Source of the DNA: Piliocolobus tephrosceles
Lineage: Eukaryota; Chordata; Mammalia; Primates; Cercopithecidae
NCBI RefSeq assembly: GCF_002776525.5
Contig: NC_045441.1
Coordinates: 116,855,210 to 116,919,209 of the forward strand
Reading direction: 5' to 3'
Length of the DNA stretch: 64,000 nucleotides
How positions within the stretch are numbered: position 1 is the stretch's first letter; every line of letters begins with the position of its first letter. Both the position numbers and the translations under genes were made by a program. Positions 12,254 through 24,283 of the stretch are shown here, piece by piece. The notes under the pieces were generated by a model. The model made no database searches. It was not told where the DNA came from and worked only from the letters and a program-made list of their open reading frames with translations.

Positions 12254-12281
<28 letters not shown>
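12254..12281 (+). repeat. Adenine tract
   Basis: 28 consecutive A bases after 'tgccccg'. I see no SINE body or gene body upstream, so its origin is unclear. Confidence 0.85.
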
Positions 12282-12284
<3 letters not shown>

Positions 12285-12409
12285 CTCGAGACTGAGAAGT
12301 CTGTCATTCTCAAATATCAGTAGTGACCAAAAACAAGATAACATGTTTATCTTTTCTCACTCTCTTCTCCCACCTCACTCCCACTTTTCCCTCACCCTTC
12401 TCCCCGTGA

Positions 12410-14560
12410 TTGCACTCAAAAGGCAGCAATCTACTCAGGGGTGCAAGCTGCTCTGCCACTTTATCACTTAGCAGATCTGGTGGTGCTGAAAGTATCTGGT
12501 ATCTGTTGTGGATAAGAATAATTCATGAAGCATCTGGAAATCCCTAACAGGAGTGTTAGCTAGGGTTCTAAAGCAAGGCCACAGCTTCTGTGGCCAACAG
12601 CTATTTTCCATTTGTAAAACAGCTGCTGGCATACCACTGAGACCTAGTAGAGACTAAGCACCTGACCTTGGGGCACCAAATGACTATGCAACTGAAATTG
12701 CCCATCAAGCTGGATATGAGCAGACTCACAGAATCACGAGTTCAGGCAAGCACAGCAGCAATTCACTGTACGATGAAAATGGTATATTCAGGATTGGGCC
12801 TGAGCAAGTCCAGAAGGAATGAATAAATCACATGAATAGGTAGCCCAGATTCCCATTCACCTAACTCCATTGCACTAACACCTCTTCCTCAATTCACTCT
12901 CACAGCCTTGTAAAGGGTTTCCTAATACCAATTAACAGAGGAAAGAAAAACTCAGCCATGATTCATATAATAGATGGGTCAATATAATACATTGGTGGTA
13001 AAATACAATAAACTATGCTGCAGCTGCATTACCCAGGAGCAAGCCTTAAGGACAGTGATAAGGAAAATTCTCCCTGTCGGCATAGCTGTAAGCAGTATAC
13101 TTGGTGATTCACTCTATATAGAATGGTCTGAAGTAAAGATATATATTGATTCCTAGGAAGTGGCAAAAATGGTTTAATTATTTGGTCAGAGTCGTGAAAA
13201 AAACAAGATTAGAAAATTGGAAACGAGGTCTGGGGAAGAGGCATGTGGCTGGACATATGGATATAGGTACTAAGTGCCTAGATCTGTGTGTCCCACCAGA
13301 GAGCATCCCTCCTAGACAAGGCTCTCAACATCTGGATGAACAGGGTGACTTGTTTATGAACATTTTTGGTCACCACAGTGCTGGTGCAATAGACCCATGC
13401 CATTTGGCTCATACATAGGCTCCATCCATGTTGTCATGCCAAGGATGCACCCAATAGCATAAATTGCTCCTCAATAAGGTCAGCATAGCTAATAGTACTG
13501 CTGAGTGCCCAACTTTTCAACAGCTGAGACTGACACTGAGACATTGATATGGGATCACTCCTAAAGAATTACACTTACATCACCTTCTGCCTCAGATAGA
13601 AGAGATCTTTTCAGGTTTGATACCTGCTTTAGATTAGGTTTGCCTTTCCTCTCCATAATGCCTCCACCATCCAAGCCATCCAAGATTTACACATGCCTAT
13701 TCTGTTGACATTGTATCACACATAATATTGCCTGGTGTGAGGGACCCATTTTACATTAAAGGAAGGTGACGATGGACATGTGACCATGGGCTCCACTGTC
13801 TTACCACACATTTCATTGCCCTGAAACATTCAGACAAATAAGACAGTGTAATTAGCCTGTTAGGATTCATTTAATGTGCTAGAATAACACTCTGCAAACT
13901 TACTGTGCTCTTTTCCAGTTTGTGATCTAGGCATTGAACCAGCAAGCAGTAGTACATGGTTCTGTGTCTCCAATAACTAGAATATCCAAGTCCAAGAACC
14001 AGTGGGTAGAAGAAGGATTAACCTTTCTCATCATAATTCCCAGTGACTCACATAATGTGTGCTTCCCATTCCCTAAGCCTTAGGCTCTGCTTCCACTAGG
14101 AGGCCTGGTCCTGGGTGGGGATACTTCCATCAGGGAATACAGTAAGATTTCTACTGCCTTGAAGCCTCAACTCCTCCTTGCTCACTTTCATTTCTTCCAG
14201 TAGATCAACAGGCAGATGCATGAGTTTATTTCTAATTGTCATGAAAAGCTAGGTGATGCTATACAATGGGATCAAGAAGGAGTATGTCAGAAACCCCAGG
14301 GGACTCACTGAAGTATTTCCTGGTGCTTCCATGCCCAGTGATATCAGTAAATAGACCATTGAACAACCAGTGCCTGACCAAGCTAAGGCAACTAAGGACG
14401 AGGCCCCTCAAGGATGGTCTGGGTCACTCTACCAGCAAAGAAACCCACACACCGGTCAAAGTTTTAGCCAAGGAAGAGGGAAATCTGGAATAAGTGGTAG
14501 AGAAAGAGATGATGGGGCTGTAGTTCATTTTACTCTCTCACTAAAAATCTTTTCAGAAAC
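12410..14560 (+). pseudogene. ERVL endogenous retrovirus pol relic (RNase H-integrase portion)
   Basis: A long stretch matches, in order, the nucleotide pattern I know from the internal region of ERVL elements. The RNase H part is at about 12.4-13.3 kb. The integrase part is at about 13.3-13.9 kb, including the block around 13740-13770 that corresponds to the second catalytic aspartate region. The post-integrase part is at about 13.9-14.56 kb. All frames are interrupted: the longest open pieces are 60-90 codons (12974-13156, 13146-13418, 14266-14493) and shift frame repeatedly. It is therefore a dead relic. The 5' gag/RT part is missing and I see no adjoining MLT2 LTR. Identity rests on remembered family sequence and was not searched. 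Confidence 0.7.
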
Positions 14561-15679
14561 TACAGCTGGCCACACTTTTGAAGATGACTGAATTACTGAC
14601 CTTGTACCTCATTTCTCAGGGAAGACATAAAGACATCTTCACATCACAAAAATAAAGGCCACATATTATAGTGTGAAAGCCAGATATGATGCAGGGAGGA
14701 GCAGGGTACAGAGCTGATTTGAGTGATGCAAGAGAATTTTATCAGTATCTCCTATGTGCCAGTTCAGATCTTGGCCTTCCCTCATCCCTGGGCCTTTGGC
14801 CGCTTGTTTCAGACATAGTTGCAACTGTAATGACCTTCTCCATGTGGCCTCTGACCCACTTCAGTCAAAGAAAACCTGGTAATATCTTGCCCCCTGCCTG
14901 TGCTGTGCACTCCTACCACTTGCCTCAGTGCATCCCTATTGATACCAAGACATGATACAAACAGACCCACTTAGTGCCCATTAGAGCCAGCTGCATGACT
15001 TTCAGGTCCCAGTACAAACTAAAAATATGAGGTCATTTGTTCAAAAAGCAGGAAAAAGCTTTTTCCTTTCTTCCACAGTGTCTCTCTTGACCTCTCATGG
15101 TCTATCTTATTTTTCTATTTAGTGTTACACTCCCTGGAGCACAGGATGAGTGCAAACACTCCCAGGAGTCAAGGATCCCTCCTCATGACTGAGCATATAC
15201 AACACAGCCCTCTCCATGCTGGAGTCCACATCCCCACAGAGGAAGGGGGCTGAGGCAGTATGAGTAAGGGAGCAGGCTGCTGAGAACATACCCTCCTGAA
15301 AGGCAGGGAGAAGCGGGGGAGACAGGACTACCTGTGAGCCCAGGCTCCAACCCACCAGCACATACTTTCTTGTCCCTCAGACTTCACTTACAAAACACAA
15401 ATTCAAAGATAAAATTATTAAGAATTTCAAAACAGTGACTGCAAAGCATTAAACCCCAAGAGTGGGACCTCTTCTGATCCCAGGGCCCCATATGACTCCA
15501 CAGGCCAGCACCCATGAAGCTGACACTGGTCTTCATGCATGCCCAACTGTGAGCGTAAGGGAATTAATGCCCCATGGAGCAAACTTTTAACCAATGGGAG
15601 ATGGATGCCTGCAAGTAAATGCTTCTTTCTTCTTACTGTATGTACCATCTTAAGAAGCACTCATTTACATAGCCTCTTG
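14561..15679. other. Intergenic, possibly ERVL 3' non-coding remainder
   Basis: No gene or recognisable repeat boundary seen. Short open frames at 14686-14955 and 15125-15361 lack any domain. It could be the decayed 3' end of the preceding ERVL copy. Confidence 0.3.
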
Positions 15680-15684
15680 GAAAC

Positions 15685-16060
15685 AGTATTAGTCCATTTT
15701 CACACTGCTGTAAAGAACCTCCCTTGGTCTCAGTAATTTATAAAGGAAAGAGGTTTAATTGACTCAAATTTCCACATGGATGAAAAGGCCTCAGGAAACT
15801 CACAATCATGGTGGAAGGGCAAGCAGGCACCTTCTTCACAGGGCAGCAGGAAGGACAGCAACAAAGGAGGAACTTCCAAACACTTATAAAACCATCAGAT
15901 CTTGTGAGAACTCACTCACTATCATGAGAACAGTATGGTGAAAGCTGCCTCCATGATCCAATTACCTCCCACCAGTTGCCTCTCTCTACACCTGGAGATT
16001 ACAATTTGGATGACAATTCAACATGAGATTTGGGTGGGGACACAGAACCAAACCATATCA
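15685..16060 (-). repeat. THE1/MST 3' LTR of the provirus
   Basis: Runs from 'agtattagtccattttcac' (first base pair altered from the expected tg) to 'aaccatatca'. About 376 bp, collinear with the LTR at 17263-17634. Confidence 0.88.
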
Positions 16061-17262
16061 TTCTGCCCCTGGTCCCTCCCAAATCTCATCTCCATTTCAC
16101 ATTTCAAAAATCAATCATGCCTTTCAACAGTCCTTCAAAGTTTTAACTCATTCCAGCATTAATCCAAAACTCCAAGTCCAAAGTCTCATCTGAGACAAGG
16201 CAAGTCCCTTCGACCTATGAGCCTGTAAAATCAAAAGCAAGTTAGTTACTTCCAAGATATAATGGCGGTACAGGAATTGGATAAATTCTCCCATTCAAAA
16301 TGAGAGAAATTGGCCAAAACAAAGGGGCTACAGGCCTCATGCAAGTATGAAATCAGTGGGGCAGTCATTAAATCTTAAAGCTCCAAAATAATCTCCTTTG
16401 TCTCCATATCTCACATCCAGGGCATGCTGATTCAAAGGGTGGATTCCCACAGCCTTGGACAGCTCCACCCCTGTTGCTTTTCAGGGTTCAGCCCCTGCAG
16501 CTGCTCTCACAGGCTAGCACTGAGTGTCTGCTGCTTTTCCAGGTGCATAGTGCAAGGTGTCCATGGATCTACCATTCTGGGATCTGAGGATGGTGGCCCT
16601 CTTCTCACAGCTCCACTAGGCAGTGCCCCAGTGGTGACTCTGTGTGGGGCTTCAAATCCACATTTTCCTTCAACACTGCCCTAGCAGAGGTTCTTCACAA
16701 TGGCTCTGCCCCTGAAGCAGACTTCCTGGACATCTAGGCATTTCCATACATCCTCCGAAATCTAGGTAGACATTTCCAATCCTCAATTCTTGACTTCCGG
16801 GCACCTGTAGGCCCAACACCACATGGAAGTCACCAAGGCTTGGGGCTTGCACCCTCTGATGCAATGGCCTGAGCTGTACCTTGGCTCCTTTTAGCCACAT
16901 CTGGAGCTGGAGCATCTGGAACACAGGGCACCAAGTACTGATGATGCATACAGTGGCAGGGCCCTGGGCCCAGCCCATGAAACCATTTTTTCCTCCTAGG
17001 CCTCTGGGCCTGTGATGGGAGGGGCTGCTGCCAAGATTTTTGACATGCCCTGGAGAAATTTTCCCCATTATCTTGGTTATTAACATTTGGTTCCTTCTCA
17101 CTTATATAAATTTCTGTAGCTGGCTTGAATTTCTCCTCAGAAAATGGATTTTTCTTTTCTATTGTATCATCAGGCTGAAAATTTTCCAAACTTTTATGCT
17201 CTGCTTCCCACATTTTCAAGTATCTTTATAGCAGTACCCCACTTTCCGAGATACCAATTTAC

Positions 17263-17634
17263 TGTATTAGTCTGTTCTCACACTGCTATAAAGAACTTCA
17301 CTGAGACTGGGTACTTTATAAAGGAAAGAGGTTTAATTGACTCACAATTCCACATGACTGGGGAGGTCTCAGACAACTTACAATCATGGCAGAAGGGGAA
17401 GTAGGCACCTTCTTCACAAGGGGGCAGGAGAGACAGCAACGAAGAAGGAACTTCCAAACACTTATAAAACCATCAGATCCCATGAGAACTCACTGTCATG
17501 AGAACAGCATGGGGAAAACCACCCTAATGATCCCATCACCTCCCACCAGGTTCGTCCCGCTACACCTGGGGATTATAATTCGGATTACAATTCAAGATGA
17601 GATTTAGTTGGGGACACAGAGCCAAACCACATCA
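17263..17634 (-). repeat. THE1/MST 5' LTR of the provirus
   Basis: Runs from 'tgtattagtctgttctcac' to 'aaaccacatca', 372 bp. Minus-strand sequence just inside it ('aattggtatctcgg', 17260 downward) is where the primer-binding site would lie. Confidence 0.88.
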
Positions 17635-18006
17635 GAAACAGTTGTACAAGATCAGTGAATCAGTCATGTGAATCTAAGTGCAGTCCAGAGCAATTCAGCA
17701 TTCTCATGCTAGCTCTCCCTCCCCTTTTCTTCATTCTGCTTAAATAGCATTCCTCATTAAAGTAAAAGCACATAAGCCATCTTCATATGCTCTGCATTTT
17801 CATTATAGTAACCCAGGCTAAGCAATCAGTTAACTGAAAAAGTAAGGAAGCAAAGAACACACTAGGCATATTTTAATTTAAACATTTTATTTTAACTTAG
17901 AATGTTAATTTAAAATGTTTAAGTAGGCACTCATTTGCCAACTTTCCAAAGGGTTTTTTTTAAAGATTGGATCCACTGATTAAAGTTCTATATTGTCTTT
18001 ATTGAC

Positions 18007-18121
18007 TAAATCATATCATTCTGCCCCTGGCCCCTCCCAAATCTCATCTCCATTTCACATTTCAAAAATCAATCATGCCTTCCCAACAGTCCACCAAAGT
18101 TTTAACTCATTCCAGCATTAA
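18007..18121 (-). mobile_element. Orphan THE1 internal fragment
   Basis: About 113 bp aligns almost base for base with 16052-16157 of the neighbouring provirus, from the last bases of the LTR ('catatca') into the internal region ('tccagcattaa'). It has no LTR body and no other internal sequence. See the findings for a possible copy event. Confidence 0.75.
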
Positions 18122-18186
18122 CACATCATTTACAATTTATAGACTTAATTTATTTAAAGTAAAACAATAAATTAAAGACTCTTTTC

Positions 18187-18477
18187 TTTTTTTTTTAGAC
18201 GGAGTCACGCTCTATCGCCCAGGCTGGAGTGCAGTGGCCAGATCTCAGCTCACTGCAAGCTCCGCCTCCCAGGTTTACGCCATTCTCCTGCCTCAGCCTC
18301 CCAAGTAGCTGGGACTACAGACGCCCGCCACCTCGCCCGGCTAGCTTTTTGTATTTTTTAGTAGAGACGGGGTTTCACCGTGTTAGCCAGGATGGTCTCG
18401 ATCTCCTGACCTCGTGATCCGCCTGTCTCGGCCTCCCAAAGTGCTGGGATTACAGGCTTGAGCCACCGTGCCCGGCC
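18187..18477 (-). mobile_element. Young AluY (Old World monkey-type), antisense
   Basis: Reverse Alu with very low divergence and the variants 'ccacctcgcccggcta' and 'ggcttgagccaccgtgcc'. Perfect 14-bp duplication taaagactcttttc at 18173-18186 and 18478-18491. The variants match my memory of macaque-lineage AluY (AluYRa-like); subfamily not verified. Confidence 0.92.
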
Positions 18478-18541
18478 TAAAGACTCTTTTCAAAGCAACT
18501 TGAATATATAATTGTTTTAGATATAGATATATACATATATC

Positions 18542-18591
<50 letters not shown>

Positions 18592-18592
18592 T
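18542..18592. repeat. (GATA)n microsatellite
   Basis: About 12 uninterrupted GATA units, preceded by a degenerate tatatc/gatata stretch. Confidence 0.95.
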
Positions 18593-18849
18593 TCTGATAT
18601 TTAACAGTGGCCCCACCAATCTCACTTGGTAGCTTTATTTTAATGAATACCTACATTAAGTTGTTACAAAGTATTTGATTTAGTTTTCATATAAACAACA
18701 ATTTTTTCAACTAAATTCTCATAGATGAAGGTAGTATTTAAATTACACAATGACAATCAGAAATATAATACACATAATCAGTGTAAGAGCAAATACAATT
18801 GCTTCCTATTAACATTCAGCACTGCTGATAAAAACCAAAGGCTATGGTG

Positions 18850-19010
18850 TCCTAGATCAGTAGTTCCCCAGGTACGTCCCCAGACCAGCAGCATCAAGGT
18901 CCTGAGAACTTATCAGAAATGTCAAGTTCTCAGGCCACACTCCAGACCCACAGAATCAGAAAATCTTGAGATAATTCTGATACACATGTAAATTGAGATC
19001 CACTGTCCTA
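18850..19010 (+). mobile_element. MER5-type hAT (Charlie) remnant
   Basis: 'agcagcatcaaggtcctgag', 'ttctcaggccacactccag' and 'ttgagatccactg' follow MER5A order. Confidence 0.75.
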
Positions 19011-19194
19011 GAGAACAGTTTAATAGCTGGGAGTATACATGTGATGGCCATGATTAGCACACTTTACTAAGGAGATGGAGAGTCTGTTAATTTAACTAGT
19101 TTATTGAAGATCAGTTAAAATACCCACTGTGTTTTAGTTAGGATTAAGTTTGGTTCCATATAATTAAAAAATTAAAACTACAGTAGTTTGTATG

Positions 19195-19312
19195 AATACA
19201 GTTAACACTGCTGAACTGTACACTTAAAATGGTTAAGATGGTAAATTGTATATTATTTTTACTATAAAAAATAAATTTAATAAAATTAAAATTTTTAATT
19301 AAAAAACAGTGG
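19195..19312 (+). mobile_element. Old L1 3' end
   Basis: 'tgtacacttaaaatggttaa' and 'ggtaaattgtatattatt' followed by A-rich sequence is the L1M 3' terminus. Confidence 0.65.
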
Positions 19313-20089
19313 CTGAAACAAATTAGAAATTTATTTATCTTATATCAAAGAAATCCACAAGTAGACAGTCCATGACTTGTAAGGCACTCCACTAAGTGAC
19401 CAAGGACCCAGGAACCTTCTGGCTTACTCTCCACCATACCTCATATAGGGCCCTCATCCTCATGGTCCAAAACAGCTACTAGAGCTTCAGCCACTGCATC
19501 TACATCCCAGGCAAGAGAAGAGAGCAAAAGGAAAAACAGAGGTACCACCTCTCTTAAAAAGAGGCTTCATGGAAATCCCATACAACACTTTGTTTCAATC
19601 TCTCATTGTCTAACAGTCACCTGGTAATGCAAAGGAGCATGGTAAATGCCTTCTAGCTTGAGGCAGCAGTATGCCCATTTACATCCTGAGATGCTATTGC
19701 TAAGGGAGAAGAGGAGAATAAATATTGGGAAACAATTAGCAGACTCTAAGTTACCCAACCCTAAAATGAAGAACTCTCTCGTGTGAACATTTCTAGACAT
19801 TGCTGTAGGAAAAATACACACAGATTCAGCTTTTTAAAAAATTCATTAGATTTCTTTTAAATGAAAGTGGGAAGAAAAATACCCTTTGCTGAGGCCTGTT
19901 ACATGCTGATCATTGTGCTTTGCATCTGTCATCTCACTGATTGTCTATCACCAGGTTTGATGGGAAGTCTAACTTACTTTCTGTGATAAGTAGGATGGGC
20001 TAGATTTGATGCAGTAAAAAGAAAACTCACTGATTACTTGTTAGGAGACAAGTAAGAAGGAAGGGGAATCTTCCCCAGGGTCCCTGTCT

Positions 20090-20441
20090 TAGTTTAGGCT
20101 GCAATAACAGAATACCATAGCCTAGGTGACTTAAATAACAAATATGTATTGCTCACAGTTCTGGAAGCTAGAAGTCCAAGATTAAGGTGCCAGCAGATCT
20201 AATGTCTGGTGAGGGCTCTCTTCCTGGTTTAGAGACAGTTGCCTTCTTGTTGTATCCCCACATGGCAGGGAGAAAGGTGGGGGGTTAAAGAAGTCAAGTG
20301 TCTTGTGACTCTTCTTATAAGGGCACTACTCCCATTCATGAAGACTCCACCCTCATGACCTAATTACCTCCTCATATTGAGTGTCAGGATTTCAACATAT
20401 GAATTTAAGGTGGGGAAACACAAACATTCAGCCCATAACAG
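20090..20441 (-). mobile_element. MaLR/ERVL-like LTR (MLT-type), antisense
   Basis: 'aggctgcaataacagaatacc', 'tctggaagctagaagtccaa', 'cttataagggcactactcc' and 'ttcaacatatgaatttaa' give the reverse MLT-type order. Exact family not assigned. Confidence 0.6.
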
Positions 20442-21488
20442 TTCCCATAAGTGAAAGCAAAAGACATAACCATGCCTAACTTCAGGCAGGTGACCAAGTA
20501 CCCAAGGAGATCTGGAAACATTAATGACTAGTAGCCCAGGCTCAATGAGGCCAGAAACAATGTCTTATTAACTTGGTATCTATCATCTATCCCACATCCT
20601 CACAGGTCCAAGGATTCCAGTAAATGTTGAATTGTTTGCTCAATGGAAGTTTAAAAATCCTCCCAAATTATCTTATCAAATCAATCACTTTTCTAGGACT
20701 ACCCTCCAACCCCACCAAAATTAGCTTATGCAACATTGATTTCTAGAACTCATCCAGGCAGTGAAAAAATTAAAACTTCCTGAAAATTAGATTCTGCCCA
20801 ACTCCATCACCTGCTACCATCCAGGGGAAGGACTTTCCAAAACAGACCAAGCACCAGTCCTCTAGTGGAAGGAACACTTATTTTGGCTTTTGTGCTGCAG
20901 TCCAATTTGATGTGTCAAAATTCTGTCTTTAATCTGCCTTTTTACACAACAGTAATAACAAATGTTGTTATGGGAATTAAATTTTTCAGATGATTGAGTT
21001 ATATAGCAGGATAATCACTTTTGCTTTAATGAAGAATAAAGTATACGACACTGCTGGCATTGTTATTAGAGATTGTCAAATAAATAATTTAAGATGTGCT
21101 GTTTATGTAAGTCCCTAATTACTTCTGGGATTTGTACAGTAAGGTAGAGTTAATGGTCTTTTCTGTCATTTCCCTTCTAATTGCATAAAATAAATAAGGC
21201 ACTCTGTTAAAGAAAAATGGGTAACTAAATCATGATGAGTCAAAACCCACCTAATTAAGACATGAATGCCAGAATTGAGCCCAAAGCTGCTCATGGGCAC
21301 ACTTCAAATCATTACTGGATATCTCAAAAACAAACTGTGCTTAATATACCAGGGGAAACAGCCAGTGTTATACATCCGAGTATCTTCATCAGTACATTCC
21401 CGAGCCTCTAATGTCAGAACCGCAACATATTTAGCAGTGAAATGCTGGAATTAGATACCTTTACACCATATTTGGAAATAAATTTTAT
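20442..21488. other. Intergenic, no gene recognised
   Basis: AT-rich sequence with no clear repeat or coding signal. The open frame at 21266-21454 has no domain. Confidence 0.4.
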
Positions 21489-22075
21489 TATGTGGGTGTC
21501 CATCCAGTTACGGGAAAAAGCGGTCTTGATCCAGACCCTAAGAGAGGGTTCTTGGATCTCACAGAGGAAGAAACTCAAGGCTAGTTTCAGAGCACAGTGA
21601 AAGAAGCAAATTTATTAGAAACTACTCCATCACAGAGTAGGGCATCTCCAGAAAGCAGGCCAAGGAACACAACATCTCTGTTTTAAGTTTTTCTTATATG
21701 GGCGTCTTGTCTATGTAGAGACTAAACTAAGCTGTGACTACACGCAGGTGAGCAGAGAGCATAACAAAATGTATTATTATATCGATTTAAAGAAAACTAT
21801 CTTTGACATTTTACTGTGTGAGTACATCAAAGCATAAATATAATTATCTTGAAAGCATATATTGTTATGGGTATCAGGACATCTGGACTTTCTGTTGTTG
21901 TAGGAATGTGTCCTTGTAGGTCTTCCTCAACTATAAACATCTTAGGACCATTGGTGGTGACTGGCAAGGAATGTGTCTAGATAGTTTCAAGATGATGCTG
22001 AACTTAGTCACTCTCTAGGCTCCTGCTTCCCTAATGATCCCACCACTCAACTCTCCAGTTCAATTCTGGATCCAT
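21489..22075 (-). mobile_element. ERV LTR, antisense (probably class I)
   Basis: Begins 'tgtgggtgtccatccagtta'. Further on are 'gagagggttcttggatctca' and 'gaagcaaatttattag', the latter containing a reverse AATAAA. This is the typical look of an inverted retroviral LTR R/U5 region. No internal region seen; edges approximate. Confidence 0.5.
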
Positions 22076-22098
22076 AAGCAATCTAAAAAGAAAAACTG

Positions 22099-22400
22099 GA
22101 CTGGGTGCGGTGGTTCATGTCTGTAATCTCAGCACTTTGGGAGGCCAAGGTGGGTGGATCACGAGGTCAGGAGATCGAGACCATCCTGGCTAACATGGTG
22201 AAACCCCGTCTCTACTAAAAATACAAAAAATTAGCCAGGCGTGGTGGCGGGCGCCTGTAGTCCCAGCTACTCAGGAGGCTGAGGCAGGAGAATGGCATGA
22301 ACCTGGGAAGCAGAGCTTGCAGTGAACCGAGATGGCGCCACTGCACTCTAGCCTGGGTGACAGAGTGAGACTCCATCTCAAAAAAAAAAAGAAAAAAGAA
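22099..22400 (+). mobile_element. AluY-like
   Basis: Full-length sense Alu from 'ggactgggtgcggtggttca' through 'cacgaggtcaggagatcgag' to a mixed A/G tail at 22382-22400. Confidence 0.92.
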
Positions 22401-23837
22401 AATCTGGTCCTTGGAGCATTGTAGGCTTTTTATCTTTCTTACGATTTCCTGAACATGTTTGCTGGTCTGGACTCTGATGCAAGAGGGCGGAGAGAGAAGT
22501 ATGGTAGCCTTGAGGCACAGGACTCAGGATAATGGATCAGATAAGAGGTTCTAGGTTCATCCACCTGCTGGTATGTACCAAAGGCAAGGCTGGTAATGTG
22601 TCATTACAGAGGACGGGCAGAACCTAGCTTCAGGGTTGAGGAGGGGACAGGAAAAGAATGCTTTTTCATCAGAAGACTTCAAAGAGCTCAGCCTGGCCTG
22701 AGGGTGAAACAAGGTGGCCAAAAAGAGTGGCCCCTAATTCAGGTCTGGGAATCAAAAAGGAGAAAGATGAAAAGATCTGGAAGGAGGTATGAAATGTGTT
22801 ACACTTTGACCTCAATTTCCTCAACTATGTATATTTTGTGTCCTAAAATCCCCTCGTATCATATTGAAAGTTTGTACAGATACGCTTTGATAGTCTGTTG
22901 ATTGGGTAATTCCTGCACTGCCACCAACCGTAATTCTTTGTGTGGTTTAGGGGGTTTTGTTCTTTTTTACTTTCTCCAAAACTGCCCAATATCCAGCTAT
23001 TTAATCTTAATTTAAAACTCTGCATGAATTCATTCTGGAAAGAGGGAAGTCTATAATTCTAACCAAGGGAAGAGTTAAATTGGTAAATGGCTTGGAACAC
23101 ACTGAGTTTGAAGTGCCTGGCACTCCTAGATGGAGACATTGCATTGACTCCCTGAAGATGAAGCTTAAGAGAAAGCTCTGAACTGGAGCAGAGATTTAGG
23201 AGTCATGTGGTGGGTGGCAATTAAAGCAAGGACACTGGATGCTTACCCAAGAGAGTTGTCAAAAGGGGACCAAAGACAGAACTCAAGCAAACACATGTTT
23301 CTTAGCAAGGTTTAGGAATAAGAGGCAATTAAGTCATACATATAGGAGGGGAAGTTATAGGAGAAAGAAGAAAGAGGTATTGCTGCCTAGAAGAAAAGTT
23401 TCCAGAAGGGCTGGTTAATAGGTCAGAGGCCACAGAGATCCAACAGGTCAAGAATATGAAGAAGAGGTGCTTCTGTATGGAGGTGCAGGAGAGGTAACTC
23501 TAGAGAAGAAAAAGTGGACACAAACCATGAAACCATGAGGCAGTCTTTGCTGGAGGAATCTATACCTTTTAGTTCCTTCAGATAATGGCACAAGGGTTTC
23601 ACAAAGAAATCCTCCTTGGGAGAGCCTTCACTGTAGGAAGTGGAAGGAAGGAGTAACCTATTTTATTACCTATACTAATTACTCATTGATTTTGGACCAT
23701 ATCAGCACCCACAAGTATGAGGCACAAGCTCTAGGCCTCAGATCTTACAGGGAAGAGGAATGCCCATAATCTCTGGCTCTCAAAAGGACATATGCAGCTA
23801 AGTACCCCATACCCTTCCAGCATCATCTTCATCAAAT
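22401..23837. other. Intergenic; probable L2 remnants, no gene
   Basis: The section around 23030-23500 has L2-like wording ('aaggaccctgg'-type 3' blocks, 'gacactggatgctta') but is too diverged to bound. The 101-codon open frame at 22596-22901 has no known domain and no conserved signal. Confidence 0.35.
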
Positions 23838-24283
23838 GTATTAGTTTCCCAGGGCTGCCATAACAAAGTACCAGAAACTAGGTGTCTTAAAACAACAGAA
23901 ATTCATTCTCACAAAATTCTGGAGGTTAGAAATCCAAGATCAAGAAGTTGGCAGAGCCATCTTCCTCTAAAGGCATAGGGAGGCTTCTTCCTAGCACAGG
24001 TAGCTCCCAGCTATCCTTGGTGTTCTTTGACTCACAGCTGCGTCACTCCAACCTCTGCATCACTCCAATCTTTGCCTCTGTCTTCACATGGCTTTCTTCC
24101 CTGTCAGTGTCCATGTCCTCTCCTCTTATAAGGACAGCAGTCATTGGATTAAGGTCCATTCTGATCCAGTACAACCTCATCTTAACTGATTATATCTGCA
24201 AGACCCTAATTCCAAAAAAGGTCACATTCTGAGGTCTTGGTAGACACGAATGTTGGGGGACACGATTCAATCTGCTAGACTGA
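23838..24283 (-). mobile_element. MLT1-type MaLR LTR, antisense
   Basis: 'gtattagtttcccagggctg', 'ccataacaaagtacc', 'tctggaggttagaaatccaa', 'ataaggacagcagtcattgg' and 'gggggacacgattcaatctg' are the reverse MLT1 order. Confidence 0.8.

Larger units (their letters stand above)
15685..17634 (-). mobile_element. Complete two-LTR THE1/MST (MaLR) provirus, antisense
   Basis: Two direct LTRs (15685-16060 and 17263-17634) bracket about 1.2 kb of internal sequence. A perfect 5-bp duplication, gaaac, flanks the unit (15680-15684 and 17635-17639). On the minus strand the 5' LTR is the right-hand one. A purine-rich stretch precedes the 3' LTR (16061-16085 read in reverse). The internal region is the short non-autonomous THE1 type; open frames such as 16670-17101 show no retroviral domain. 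MaLRs depend on ERVL machinery for mobilisation. Confidence 0.88.

Noticed and set aside
16670..17219. Two overlapping 129-143-codon minus-strand frames in the THE1 provirus
   Set aside because: The THE1 internal region is non-coding in the family; neither frame shows gag, protease or pol motifs.
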